Below the pieces are notes generated by a model, which had not been told where the DNA came from, did no database searches, and saw only the letters and a program-made list of their open reading frames with translations. Shown here one piece after another: positions 41,882 to 52,896 of a stretch of DNA of 64,000 nt. The position numbers and the translations under genes were made by a program. The DNA lies in the NCBI GenBank assembly GCA_020740775.1, contig JAHEWK010000003.1, forward strand, positions 2,170,001 through 2,234,000, read 5' to 3'. How positions within the stretch are numbered: the stretch's first letter is position 1; every line of letters begins with the position of its first letter. Origin of the DNA: Ilyonectria destructans. Its lineage: Eukaryota; Ascomycota; Sordariomycetes; Hypocreales; Nectriaceae.

Positions 41882-44800
41882 GATGGGCTTGAGATGACTG
41901 GCAACTTGGTTGAGTCGAGAAGAAGCAGAGGACGAAGAAGACGCGGTCGGTGCCATTTTATCAGTCGACGTTGAGCTGGGGAAAAGGACTTGGACTCTCG
42001 TACTGGCACTTGGGCTGGTACCTCTGTGACTCTGACGGGGCTTGCTGGGAGACGGTGTCATAGTGGGCTGCGGCCCTGAGGACTTGGGGGCCCGTCGGGG
42101 CGATTAGGGGGGGGAGGGGCCCTGGAGCGCCGTCTCCGGTGGCCTGGGTGGAGAGATGGAAGCCCCGGAGGGGGGGGAAGGGGGGGCGTGTGGTTTCGCG
42201 AGGTACCTGAGTACCTGGGGAGGGGTGCGGTATCAGAGGTGTCAGAGGTGTGAGAGGTACCCAGAGGTGTACCTCAAAGGTGTACTCGGAGGTGGCAGGT
42301 GAGCTGCAGGGCGCTGCAGAGGGCTGCAAGCCTGGAATAGCACTGCAAAAGCCGCTGCAACGGAGCTGCTGGGGCTGGAATGGCTCAGCGAATGCCCTTG
42401 CAAGGCGAGCTGTGAGCGCTGCGACCGGAGGTGGCAGGCAGTTGCGTAACCTGGATTCTGGCCTGATGCAATTGGCCAGGGATTGGACCAGGTCGACGCA
42501 CGAGGGCAAAATGGGCGCTGTTGTCCCGGACCAGTGGAGCGCTCGGGGCAAGGGGCTCCCCGAATCGAGCAGCTCAGCAGCTCAGCAGCTCTGGGGGAGC
42601 TCTGACTCCCTGAACGTCTGAGGGAAGCGGGTTGGGCGGGGCGCTGTGCTGCGTCGCGCTCGCTGTGCCTCGCTGTGGCCTCGCTGTAGCCTGTAGCTTA
42701 CAAGGTGGGCGGGCGAAGGGTTCGGTGGTCCCAGGTGGGCAAAGGTGGGCTCACCTTGCGCGGGCCTCACCGGGCAACTGGCTTGCGTGATGTCGTCTGT
42801 GTCAGGCTTTTGTGTCAGTTTTCTGTGTCAGTGCCCCGCGACCAGTGTGACGGGTGTCAATGACTGCCCGTCTGGGTACAGAGGTACAGTACGATGTATG
42901 GATGTGGCAAGCTGGAGCGCAGACCGGGGCCGGCGCCGGGGTACAGGGGACCGGGGAAGTGACGAAGTCTTTCCAGCAGCACCAGTCAAAGCTCAGGAAA
43001 CACCAGTAAACGAAGCGCTCTGGTGTCTGGAGTCTATTAGGTGGTGTCTACTGCGTACTAGGTGTTAGGAGATGCCCAGATACGGTGGAGGGGGAGTGCG
43101 AGACGGGGACACGCGACGGGGAAGGGAACCTGGGAACGGACGGGGACGGGGTACGAGATGGAGCGGGAGCGGGAGGGAACACGCCTGCAACGGACCAAAG
43201 GCAACTCTCAAGTCGAAGGTTCCCTGAGAGAGAGAAAGAGAAAAATATGATGGGCAGCTCTAGGTTGCTCTAGTCTGTTTCCGCTTGTGCTTCTTCCAGA
43301 GCTGTACTGACTGTGCGGTGGGACGGCAGTGGTATGAATGGTCGGGTGGATGGCTGTAGTGGACTGCAGACTGTCGACTGTGGGTATCGGTGTGGGCGGG
43401 CGTGGGCGTGTGGGCGTGTAGCGGAACGTGAAGGAATGCGATGACCGATGGTGTAGGATTCCAAGTACCTGTCGTCAGGTATCACTGACAAAAACCGACA
43501 GAGCTTGGGCTGTTGAGAAGTCTTTTTCCGTGATTGAATTTATTTTATTTTAATCTTGGCCTCCGTTCTCCCTGTCCCCTGCAGATGCGAACCCGGCTTT
43601 TATGTCCCACTCCGCGGTCTCGGCTGTCTGGTAATCGCCCACCGTGCAAAGCTTGTGACGGGGGACGGGGACGGAAATCGATATGGGGATGATGTCGTCA
43701 GACCGAGGCTCCCGCTGCAAATCCCGAAAGCGTACCCGTTACCTAGGTAGCTTGGGGAATATGCCAGGCCGTGGCAAACAGGCTGATGCTGTCACGCGGC
43801 CGAGGGATAGATCTGACCGAGCCAAGTGATTTAAATTTAACCAGCCAGGTACCTACAGTACCTAACTCCCACTTTCTCTCTCTGCCCCCCGTTGGCATGT
43901 AGGCAATAATAATGCCCGATGAGCAGAATCAGTTCGGCGCTTTTCCCCCCGTGTACATGCCCGGAGTCCGATCACAATCGGGCCCCTCGAGTGTTCCGTT
44001 GTTAGCTCTCCTGCGGGCATCGCCTGTTTCATCTGATCTCATCTGATCTGTGCGAGCTTTGGTCTGGAAAAGTGCCTGATGCCATGCTACATTGTACGTA
44101 CTCGACTCCATGCTAAGACTGCTATTCCCTCAGACCTTGTCCCCCGGACCCAGGTCATCTTCTGACCTTGGTAGACTGTAGACTAGCATGTACCTGCTTT
44201 TTCTGCTCCGCCTCCTCTTCCCCGTCCCCATCCACATCTCCATCCATCCCCAAGAAATGCATGCTTCCAGACCCCTTCCACATCGCTTCTCTTAGCCACC
44301 CACACTCCCTCGCACACCCTTCCTTCACCCACATCGTCCGGCCCCGTCCCATCCCGCTTCATGCACCTCCCGGTGCCGGTGTCCAGCGAGCCCCGTCGCG
44401 GTCCCGTCACGCCCGTCACGGGAAGAGCAGAAACAGACGCTCAAATGCACAGTTGGGTAATAGTCGAAGCCCGGCGTCAGCAAAAGAGCTGCCGTCGCCG
44501 TTGCCCCTCCGACTTCGCCCGGCCCAAAACGTAGCATGACGCTTCCTATTTGTCGTATGATGGCCGACCGTTGCGAGGCTCATCCCCAACGCCAACGCCC
44601 CTGAGGCCTTTCAGGGCCTTTCAGAGGCCCCGGCGCGGGACCGGTGGTCCGCAGACAAAGTGACAAGTCCTCACCTACACGCCCCCCCTCGGCGTCCAGA
44701 GCCCAGAGCCCTGCACCCATCGTCATGGGTTGTCTATCGGACTATGCGCACGGCATCGCGTGTCCTCGCATGTCGAGAAGGATTTTCGGCATTTCCCCCA

Positions 44801-45118
44801 CAGCGCCATCTTGCTTTCTTGCCTGCTCATGCATGATGGCATCCCCTCCACTTGCAAGTTGCTGCCCTGTCGGTTGGACGATTCCGAGCACCGACGGGAG
44901 CCCGGCTGTCTCCACATGTAAACGGCCGGGACCACGTCCTCCCACGCCAGTCCACGCCCAGCCGACCGAGATTCCACAAGTCCACCCCCTTCACATGCTG
45001 TTTTTAGTGTATGATATGGATACAGTGCGCAATGTGGTCACACAATCCACCCCTTCTCGCTCGACTTCTGACCTTCTGTGCTGAGCCCATGTTGCCTTGC
45101 CTAACCCCTCATCAAATC
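41882..45118. other. long GC-rich intergenic region with simple repeats
   Basis: About 3.2 kb upstream of the aminotransferase and downstream of UFE1. The part at 42235-42300 has GAGGTGT/GGTGTAC repeats, 42300-42375 repeated CTGCA words, 42570-42600 CAGCAGCT repeats and 42655-42690 CTCGCTGTGCC-like repeats. TACCTAGGTA lies at 43740-43749. No supported gene. Confidence 0.5.
42235..42700. repeat. cluster of degenerate simple repeats
   Basis: Successive short repeats on the + strand, built on GAGGTGT, GCTGCAG, CAGCAGCT and TCGCTGTGGCC, give about 450 bp of low complexity upstream of the aminotransferase. Confidence 0.6.
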
Positions 45119-46327
45119 TCAAATCACCAGATCCCAGATTACCAGGAACGCGCAAAGCCCGCTCGCTGCGAAGAAGGTATACCGGGCCGTGCTAGGCCGT
45201 TGCGTCGCCTTCTTGAGCTCCTTGTTGCCCCCACCCACATTGGCCGTCGTCGACACTGAGTCTGTCACTAGCTGCTCAATGTGCTCAGACTGCGTAGCTA
45301 GGTTGTTGACCAACAACGACTGGAGTTCCGCAATCTCTAGCAACGACTTCTCAGCAGTACTGTGTTATCCGCAATTAGTTTCACACTGCGCATTTTAGAC
45401 TAGGGTGGGGTTCCGCGGGTCTTGAAACCCTGTGCCCAGGGACACCCATGACCCTGGTTGGACATCTCACGTACCTGACTTTCTCCATGCTGCTCCCGAG
45501 AAGCTTCATCATGTCCTGATTTCCCTCCTCAAACATCTGTATCTGATCCTCTGTGAATCCCTGGGTTGAGGTCTGAGCGCCATCGGACGTAGGGATCTGT
45601 CCCGCTGTCGCATGAGAGGGCCGTCGGGCAGAAGGATAGGCTGTCAGGCCTCCGGTAGACGCCGCTTCTGCTGTGGCCAACTGGCTGTTGTTCTCTTCCA
45701 CCACACGCCTCAGTCGAGTCTCCATCATGGCTTGTTGCGTCCGGCAACACAGCTCGAGCCAATGTCGCAGAAACCATAGAATGCCGTCCCGGTGAACTCC
45801 AATAACCTCCCCCATAGCCTCGGCTGCAGCGTGCTCTTCCGTCTTGCTGCTAGCAATCCCACCGGATGCCCATGATCCCAGTGCTCCCAAACCCCTCACA
45901 TATTTTTTTCGGAGAATAGCCGACTCTGTTTCTCGTCGCAGCTGCTCTGCGTCGTCGAGGGCCCGGATGCTCGAGTTCAGCTCCCGGATCATCTGCTTCG
46001 CATTTGCGTCGATCTCCTCTCGATCCCGATCCGATAGTACGCGTGACTGCCCATTTGTGGACCGGCTATGCGATTTTCGTGGTTGGGCGGTTGAAAGGTA
46101 GGCCTGCCTAACGTCTTGGAGTTCTCGGTGCAGGGTGGTGATGTGGGAGTTCTGCAATGTCAGGGTCAGCTCAGGGGTGGCTGAGAGGAGAGGGCGAGGA
46201 GAGGGGGACGGACGATGCGGTGTGCCTCCTTCAGAAATCCATCGATCGCATTGAGGGTGACTGGCTTCCTTGTTGTCGGCACTTGGTGTTGCCGGAGCAG
46301 CTCGTTGAACCCGACGGTGATGTCCAT
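45119..46327 (-). CDS. UFE1: ER t-SNARE, syntaxin-18/UFE1 type
   Basis: A Qa-SNARE of the endoplasmic reticulum that takes part in Golgi-to-ER retrograde fusion with Sec20 and Use1. Three exons (46327-46214, 46151-45475, 45359-45119) join in frame to give 343 residues. The first exon begins MDITVGFNELLRQH, the usual syntaxin-18 N-terminus. The SNARE helix spans the last junction, starting at FTEDQIQMFEEGNQDMMKLL and continuing LLEIAELQSLLVNNLATQS. The Gln in ATQSEHI is the probable zero-layer residue. A C-terminal anchor closes the protein (YTFFAASGLCAFLVIWDLVI). The linker at about 210-250 is Ser/Thr/Ala-rich. The first donor is the less common GTCCGT. Confidence 0.88.
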
Positions 46328-47183
46328 GGCGTCCAATAGCGCCAGTACCGGGCCGGTTGTTGGAGGGTTGCACTGGGGAAGAGAAATGCCGGGAGGATCT
46401 TTGTTCTCAAGATCGAGTTGGTAATGCCGGGGGTGTCGCGGCTTTATCTGCTTGCCTTCGGCTCAATGTTCATGCATCTATGACGAACACCGAGGCTCTG
46501 GCCACATTGCTGTGAAGCTATGATGATTGAGTTGTTACGTCGGAAGCTCCACACCCAGCTTAGTCATCCGACCAACCCCAACCCACGGCGCTGTCAAGTA
46601 TTCTGGGGAGTCCTCCATCCTCCATCATCACTACCTGCGGTGGCATTTCCTAAACTCAACGCTTACTGCATTTACTGATCAGAAAAATCACTCAATTGAA
46701 AGGCCTAGGTGTTTTTATTGAATTGCTTTTGCCTTGAAACCATGTAACCTCTCGTCAATGGCTGTTCCCCAATTCGGGGTGTATCACGAACCCCATCGAT
46801 TTCGAGTCCAAATGTCCTCTCCCTGCATGTTGACCCGGATGCTCAAATTCGAAAACCAATCAGCCCCCTGAGAGTCAGCTAGTGGACCTACGTAATGCTG
46901 CTGGCCTGGGTCTTCGTCTCTCCGTCTCCCGGAGGTTCACCGTCTGCCGATCGGCGCTTTCCCGTGGTGGAGACGCCGAGGAGTGGGTTCGTCAATGAAC
47001 CACGGTTCGTCCCCAGCAACCTCAAATCGGAAATAACCTCGGAAATATGATATCTAACGGCGAAAAAGATCTGCTTGCCGATTTCGCCAGCAGATCAGCA
47101 ATGATAAAGAGGCTTCCGCTTCTCTTCTTCGCTTGTTTTTGTAATGGAAGAAATGTTAATCTAAAGTTTTCGACAAACGAGCC
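46328..47183. other. divergent spacer between UFE1 and the MFS gene
   Basis: Promoter region for both genes. No other gene is supported. Confidence 0.55.
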
Positions 47184-48782
47184 ATGCAGAACCCCACAAC
47201 CACCGCCGTCCCGGAAGGCCAAGATGTGAATCTCGCAGCAGATCCGAGTGAAACATGCGGGCCAATCCCGCTTGATCGAATGCCGACTAAGCAAGAGCAG
47301 CCAACGACTCTCCCCGACCAATCAGTTCTTGCTGATCCGGAGACCATATCGAGGATCCCAAGTGGTCCAGCTTACAGCGTCTTCTCAAAATCAACCAGGA
47401 GATGGATTACGGCCTTAGTCGTGGTTGCAAGTTTCGTCTCGCCCATGACAGCCAACATCTACTTCCCTGCGCTGGACCCCATTTCTGAAGATCTGGGCGT
47501 CTCTAATTCTCTTATCAATTTGACCTTGACATCCTATATGATCTTCCAGGGGCTGTCTCCGACTATCTTTGGTGATCTAGGCGACATGGCTGGTAGACGA
47601 CCTGCCTATATATTGGCCATGGTCATATACGTTTGCGCAAATGTCGGTCTAGCCCTTCAGCGGAACTACGTTGCACTTCTGGTGCTGCGCTGTCTGCAAA
47701 GTGCTGGCAGCAGCGGCACCCTCGTTCTTGGATTTGCAGTCGTTGCGGATATATCATCCACGGCGGAACGGGGGAAATACATGGGATTTGTAGGAGCTGG
47801 TATCAACATCGGTCCAGCTCTGGGCCCAGTAATAGGAGGCATTCTCACCCAATATTTGGACTGGCCAGCCATTTTCTGGTTCTGTACCATATTTTCCTTC
47901 ATGTGGCTGATCCCTTGGATCCTCACTGCTCCAGAGACGTGTCGAAATGTTGTGGGCAATGGATCTATTCCTCCACCGCTCTGGAACAGGTCGATACTTG
48001 ACCTTCTTCGCCGCCGCCACCTCAGCACACAAGCAGGAACCGCCCCACAACGGCAATTGAGATTTCCCAACCCTCTCAAAACCTTGACCATTGTGTTCGA
48101 GAAAGAGATGGCTCTCATCCTCTTTACAAATTCGATCATTTACCTTGGCTTCATCCTCGTCGCTGCCACCTTGGGAACATTGTTCAAGGAGATTTACGGG
48201 TATGACGACCTCCAAGTCGGTCTCTGTTATCTTCCTTATGGCCTAGGCTGTTGCGGAGCGGTTGTTGCCCAAGGGTATGTCCTCGATTGGAACTATCGGC
48301 GAATAGCCAAGAAAATTGGCTTCTCCATTGATCGCCGGCGAGGGGACGACCTTGCAAAGTTTCCAATCGAAAGCGCCCGGTTGCAACCCGTCTATCCGAC
48401 ACTGTTGCTAGGAATTGCGACTCTCATTGGATATGGATGGGCGCTACAGGTTGAAACCTCAGTGGCAGTGCCTCTGGTTCTCGTTTTCTTGATCGGGATG
48501 CTGATTCCTACCTCATTCAGCGTTCTGAATACTCTGATCGTGGATCTCAACCCAAACGCTCCGGCGACAGCGACATCAGCAAATAACCTTGTACGGTGTT
48601 TGATGGGGGCTGCGGCTACAGCTGCGATCGACCGAATGATTCATGGTATGGGCCGGGGCTGGTGCTTCACATTTCTAGCCTTGTTAAATTTGGCACTGAT
48701 GCCTCTCCTGAGGTTGATTGACAAGCGTGGGCTAGAGTGGAGGGCGGCCAGGGCAAAGAAGGAAGCACTCGGGAGTGTCTGA
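47184..48782 (+). CDS. MFS drug:H+ antiporter, DHA1 (Qdr-like)
   Basis: A 12-helix major-facilitator protein of the plasma membrane, 532 residues in one exon. The cytosolic N-terminus is about 70 residues long. TM1 begins at WITALVVVASFVSPMTANIY. The DHA1 signature NIYFPALDPISEDL follows, then motif A in the loop after TM2 (GDLGDMAGRRP). Antiporter motif C is GAGINIGPALGPVIGG in TM5. A large central loop (about 255-295) is Arg-rich. The fit is to the fungal quinidine-resistance/aminotriazole-resistance group, but substrates of such proteins cannot be read from sequence. No biosynthetic cluster surrounds it. Converges with EMC4, 102 bp apart. Confidence 0.9.
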   Translation: MQNPTTTAVPEGQDVNLAADPSETCGPIPLDRMPTKQEQPTTLPDQSVLADPETISRIPSGPAYSVFSKSTRRWITALVVVASFVSPMTANIYFPALDPISEDLGVSNSLINLTLTSYMIFQGLSPTIFGDLGDMAGRRPAYILAMVIYVCANVGLALQRNYVALLVLRCLQSAGSSGTLVLGFAVVADISSTAERGKYMGFVGAGINIGPALGPVIGGILTQYLDWPAIFWFCTIFSFMWLIPWILTAPETCRNVVGNGSIPPPLWNRSILDLLRRRHLSTQAGTAPQRQLRFPNPLKTLTIVFEKEMALILFTNSIIYLGFILVAATLGTLFKEIYGYDDLQVGLCYLPYGLGCCGAVVAQGYVLDWNYRRIAKKIGFSIDRRRGDDLAKFPIESARLQPVYPTLLLGIATLIGYGWALQVETSVAVPLVLVFLIGMLIPTSFSVLNTLIVDLNPNAPATATSANNLVRCLMGAAATAAIDRMIHGMGRGWCFTFLALLNLALMPLLRLIDKRGLEWRAARAKKEALGSV

Positions 48783-48884
48783 CGCAACTCATCCCATCAC
48801 GACTAATGACATATACACATATTTAGATGCGGAACTTGAAGGAATATGTTTGGTTGACCAGAGATATTAAATACTGTAATCGAC

Positions 48885-49559
48885 TCATACTGCTGCCACA
48901 GCGTGCTCCAAAAGCTCCCTCTGACCTTCCCACATCAACCAATCTGACCGTGTCGTCCTGTAAAATAAGGGTCAGCGAAAATGAAACAAGGGAGGTTGAC
49001 CAAGTCGCAACATACGGCAATAGCCCCATGGCGTTAACTTTCCAAATGCCCACACCAAGCGCTACAATCTGCATTGCCACGTATACAAACTTCACCTGAA
49101 GCATCTGTCCCGAGTTGCTCGCCGTCTGGAACCTCTCAAAGGCCTGGTTCGTGTTCACCAATCCCATGAGCGGGTTCTTGAAGGCCATGAAGACCATCAT
49201 GATGCTGAAGATTTGTAGCGAGTTTCCAGACATGTACATCATAATGCCTGTCATGGGGAGGCCCTTGACGGGGGCCAGTGCAATTTCCCACGCCTTCTTG
49301 AGCTTCAACGTGTCCATCTCTTCGGGGGTCGGGGGCTTGCGCGGTTGGACCTTGGCATCCTTGTTCTGCTTCTGAAGTGGGTGTTAGTGCTTCGAGTCTG
49401 AATGTGAATGAATCGAGGAGCGATGCGTGCCTTGGAGTGGGTTGCGACGGGAGAACCGTAACCAGGAGGATCCGCGATGCCAGGGAGCTTGGTCTTTGGA
49501 GGAGGGGGCGATTCGAGCTGCGCGACCCAGACGGGGACGCCGGACTTTGTGGAAGCCAT
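48885..49559 (-). CDS. EMC4: ER membrane protein complex subunit 4
   Basis: A subunit of the EMC insertase, which places transmembrane and tail-anchored proteins in the ER. Three exons (49559-49431, 49371-49016, 48957-48885) give 185 residues, the family length. The N-terminus (PPPPKTKLPGIADPPGY) and the core (KKAWEIALAPVKGLPMTGIM, MYMSGNSLQIFSIMMVF) are diagnostic. Two membrane segments follow the core. The last exon gives TTRSDWLMWEGQRELLEHAV, the usual ending. The first intron has no GT donor: the sequence is AAG/GCACGC...CTTCAG, so a GC-AG intron (49430-49372) is required to join conserved parts. Divergent from AP-1 beta, 731 bp between starts. Confidence 0.9.
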
Positions 49560-50290
49560 TGCAATGGGTTACGATATTCCCAGATTGAGCTGTATTCTCG
49601 AGGTGGCGTTCGGGGTATCACGGTCGGTAGTCGTTGTCGTCGCTGTCGTGTGGGTAGTCGCGGGAAGGCTGAGAGAGCATCGACCAGCTCGAAGCGGGCG
49701 TGGTGTTCACTCGCGGCTCGTGGCCCACTCCACTCTCAGTGGTGGCGCTGCGGCGGACGCGCTGCAGTTTTTCCGCTTAATTACACCTGAGGCGTTCTGG
49801 CTGACAGCCTTATCGATAGCGCCGTTGGGATCCCCCCGGTCGCAATTTGGCTTACCTCAGTAGAGCTCCCCTTTCCACACCCGAAGACGCCGACGCCTGA
49901 CCGTAGCGAACGAACAACGATTCCGACGACGTCGTCTATGTGTCCGCAGCGAGAACCCAAGCGAACGGTCGACAGCGAAACCCCAAACTCGAACGCGAAC
50001 GCCAACGCCCGACGATAAGACATCCCGCGTCCCTTCTTCAAGTGGCTTGGATCGCGGGCACCTCGAGACGCACATGTGACGCCCCCCTCCTTCCACCCTC
50101 CACGGAAACCTGGTGCTGGAGACTCATCTCGTCCAATTGGGTGGGCGATCGCGAGGACCAACGTGACGCTCCGAGTCTAGGCGTGAGGGGTTTGCTCGTC
50201 CAAGGTGCCTATTTCCGCGCCCGTCGTCAGTCACTTCCGTGAGGAGATTCCAGTCTCGAGGACGGTCCGCAGGGGTACAAATACGACACC
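49560..50290. promoter_or_regulatory. shared divergent promoter region, EMC4 / AP-1 beta
   Basis: The 731-bp interval between two divergent housekeeping genes of the secretory pathway. CTTATCGATA at 49809-49818 contains the palindrome TATCGATA, also present upstream of DBP7 at 15842-15851. A GATAAG lies near 50012. Whether regulation is shared is not known. Confidence 0.4.
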
Positions 50291-52896
50291 ATGTCGAGTT
50301 CCGCCGGTGGAGGAGACTCCAAGCTGTTTGCTCGGGTAAGCATCTGCTTCTTTACCTTTTCTCAGCCTCGCCGGACGTAGCGTCCGTTAGTATCCTATCA
50401 TCACCTTTACAACAGTGCGATTCCATCCATCCTCACCTCCTCCGTCCCTCACTCCCACCTCCGCCTTTCTCCCCGCCTCTCCCGTCCTTGGTCGTGCGAA
50501 CAGCGCCTCCGTCTCCATCTCCCATCCCGCCCCGATGTCTCGGTCCGCAAACCTTGGCCCATCAACACAACCCAACATATGGCCGCCATGTTCATGGCAT
50601 ACATACCGCCACCGGCGCCGAACTTTTGGCTAAAGACTCCACAGGGCAAGGTAGCTGAGCTACGCCTCGAGCTAAACAGTGGTGGAAAGAAGGATAAGAA
50701 TTATGCATCGAAGAAGATTGCGTTGAAGAAGATTGTTGCCAACATGACTATGAGCAACAATGACATGGTTGCTCTCTTTCCCGATATTATTGGATGCATG
50801 CACATCCAGAGCTTGGAAATCAAAAAGATGTACGGAGTCGATAGAGCTACCCGTGAGAAAATCGTGAACTAACACGTGAATAGGTGCTTCCTTTTTCTGG
50901 TCAACTACGCGAGGATGAGGCCCGAGATTGCAGTCAAGGCCATACCGGTGCTAGAGCATGTATGTCGTTAAAAGGTCCCACGTGAGGGCAAGACTAACAT
51001 GCACCAGGATATGGAGGACCACAACCCACTTGTACGAGCACTTGCTCTCCGAACAATGTCGTACATTCATGTTCGAGAGTTTGTCGAGGCCACAGTCCCG
51101 CTCGTAAAGCACATGTTGAAGGATGGAGACCCTTACGTCCGCAAGACGGCAGCGTTCTGCGTCGCCAAGCTTTATGATCATGACCGACATATGGTGGAAG
51201 CCTCAGACCTGATCGACCGACTAAACTCGTTGCTCAGAGATGACAACCCTACCGTGGTTGCTAGCGCCCTGGCCGGCTTGATGGATATCTGGGAACGGAG
51301 TGATGCTATCAAGCTCACCATCGACTACAGCAATGCTTCCAAAATGGTGGCAATTCTCCCCGATTGTTCCGAGTAAGTCGTCAATGCATTGTCTTAGTAT
51401 GGACGTTACTGACATGACGTGCGCATAGGTGGGGTCAGACATACATCTTGGAGGCTCTGATGTCCTACGTTCCACAGGAATCAGGAGAGGCAATTCTCCT
51501 GGCTGAACGCATATCACCGCGACTCTCACACTCCAACTCATCAGTCGTGTTGACCTGTATTCGAGTCATCCTCTACCTGATGAACTACATTGCCGATCAA
51601 AAGCAGATCGCGGCACTTTGCAAGAAGCTGTCCCCGCCACTTGTCACCCTTCTTGCCAAGGGGCCTGAGGTACAATATCTGGCCCTCCGCAATGCCCTCT
51701 TGATTCTCCAACGGCGACCAGATGTCCTGAGGAACGATATCCGAGTCTTTTTCTGCAAATACAACGACCCTATCTACGTGAAGGTCACAAAGCTGGAACT
51801 CATCTTTATGCTCGCAAATGAGGACAACATCGACGAGGTCTTGACTGAGCTGCGGGAGTACGCCACAGAAATCGATGTTCACTTCGTGCGGAAGGCGGTG
51901 CGCGCCATCGGCAAGCTGGCTATTAAGATTGAGCCTGCGGCGCGCCGATGCATAAACCTGCTCTTGGAGCTTGTTGCGACCAAGGTCACGTACATTGTGC
52001 AGGAAGCTACCGTTGTGATCCGAAACATCTTCCGAAAGTACCCCAACCAGTACGAGTCCATCATCAGCACGCTCTGCGAGCATCTTGACTCCCTGGATGA
52101 GCCAGAAGCCAAGGCTGCCATGATCTGGGTAATTGGACAATACGCGGATCGCATCGAGAATAGTGATGCGCTTTTGGAGGATTTCTTGTACTCATTTGCT
52201 GAGGAGCCGGTTGAAGTACAGCTCGCATTGCTGACGGCCACTGTCAAGCTGTTTATTCAGCGACCAACCAAGGGACAGGAGCTAGTACCGCGGGTGCTGA
52301 AATGGGCTACGGAAGAGACAGACAACCCTGACCTTCGAGATCGGGCGTACATGTACTGGAGGCTGTTGTCTACGGATATGAATGCGGCTAAGCAGATTGT
52401 CATGGGCGAGAAACCGGCCATCACTGCTGAGTCAGAGCGGCTGGACACTTCGACACTGGAGGAGATGTGCCTCAATGTTGGCACGTTGGCAACTGTCTAC
52501 CTGAAGCCGGTGCAGACCGTCTTTAGATCGGCGCGGCCGCGAAAGCTCCAGGATTCACCGGCTCTCCAGAGACGGAACCTTGCGGCGGCTGGAGACAACC
52601 AAAAGAGCATCAGTATGTTTGGTAACGCTTCGCAGCCGACGGACATCGACCCTCGAAACAGGCAGCAAGCAGGCAATGGGGAAGCCAACCTCGCACAGGC
52701 AGTCAACGACGCAGATGAGTACTTCTCCAGTCTCGGCACGCAACAGATGGCGTCGATGCATATTGATCAGGGGGATGACGTATTTGGGGGAGGTAGTGGT
52801 GATGGAACAGGATATGTCGTGAGCGCTCACGCACCCCAGGCAGTGCTCCAGCCTGCCCAGGGCCAGGGAAGCAACGGCGATCTACTGGTGCTGTAG
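50291..52896 (+). CDS. AP-1 clathrin adaptor beta subunit
   Basis: A large beta-adaptin subunit for trans-Golgi/endosome clathrin coats (yeast APL2-like). Five exons (50291-50335, 50645-50829, 50884-50959, 51008-51372, 51429-52896) join in frame to give 712 residues. The trunk is nearly complete: [54 protein letters not shown] and KLEEM-type repeats to about 575. It then goes through [18 protein letters not shown] into a Gln/Gly-rich linker. No C-terminal ear domain is seen, which fits many fungal beta-1 subunits. I assign AP-1 rather than AP-2 or AP-3 from close similarity to beta1/2 trunks; AP-2 beta remains possible. Its first intron is long (309 nt). Confidence 0.9.

Noticed and set aside
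46157..48782. Secondary-metabolite or detoxification cluster around the MFS transporter
   Set aside because: Neighbours are UFE1 and EMC4, both housekeeping; no biosynthetic enzyme or pathway regulator is present.
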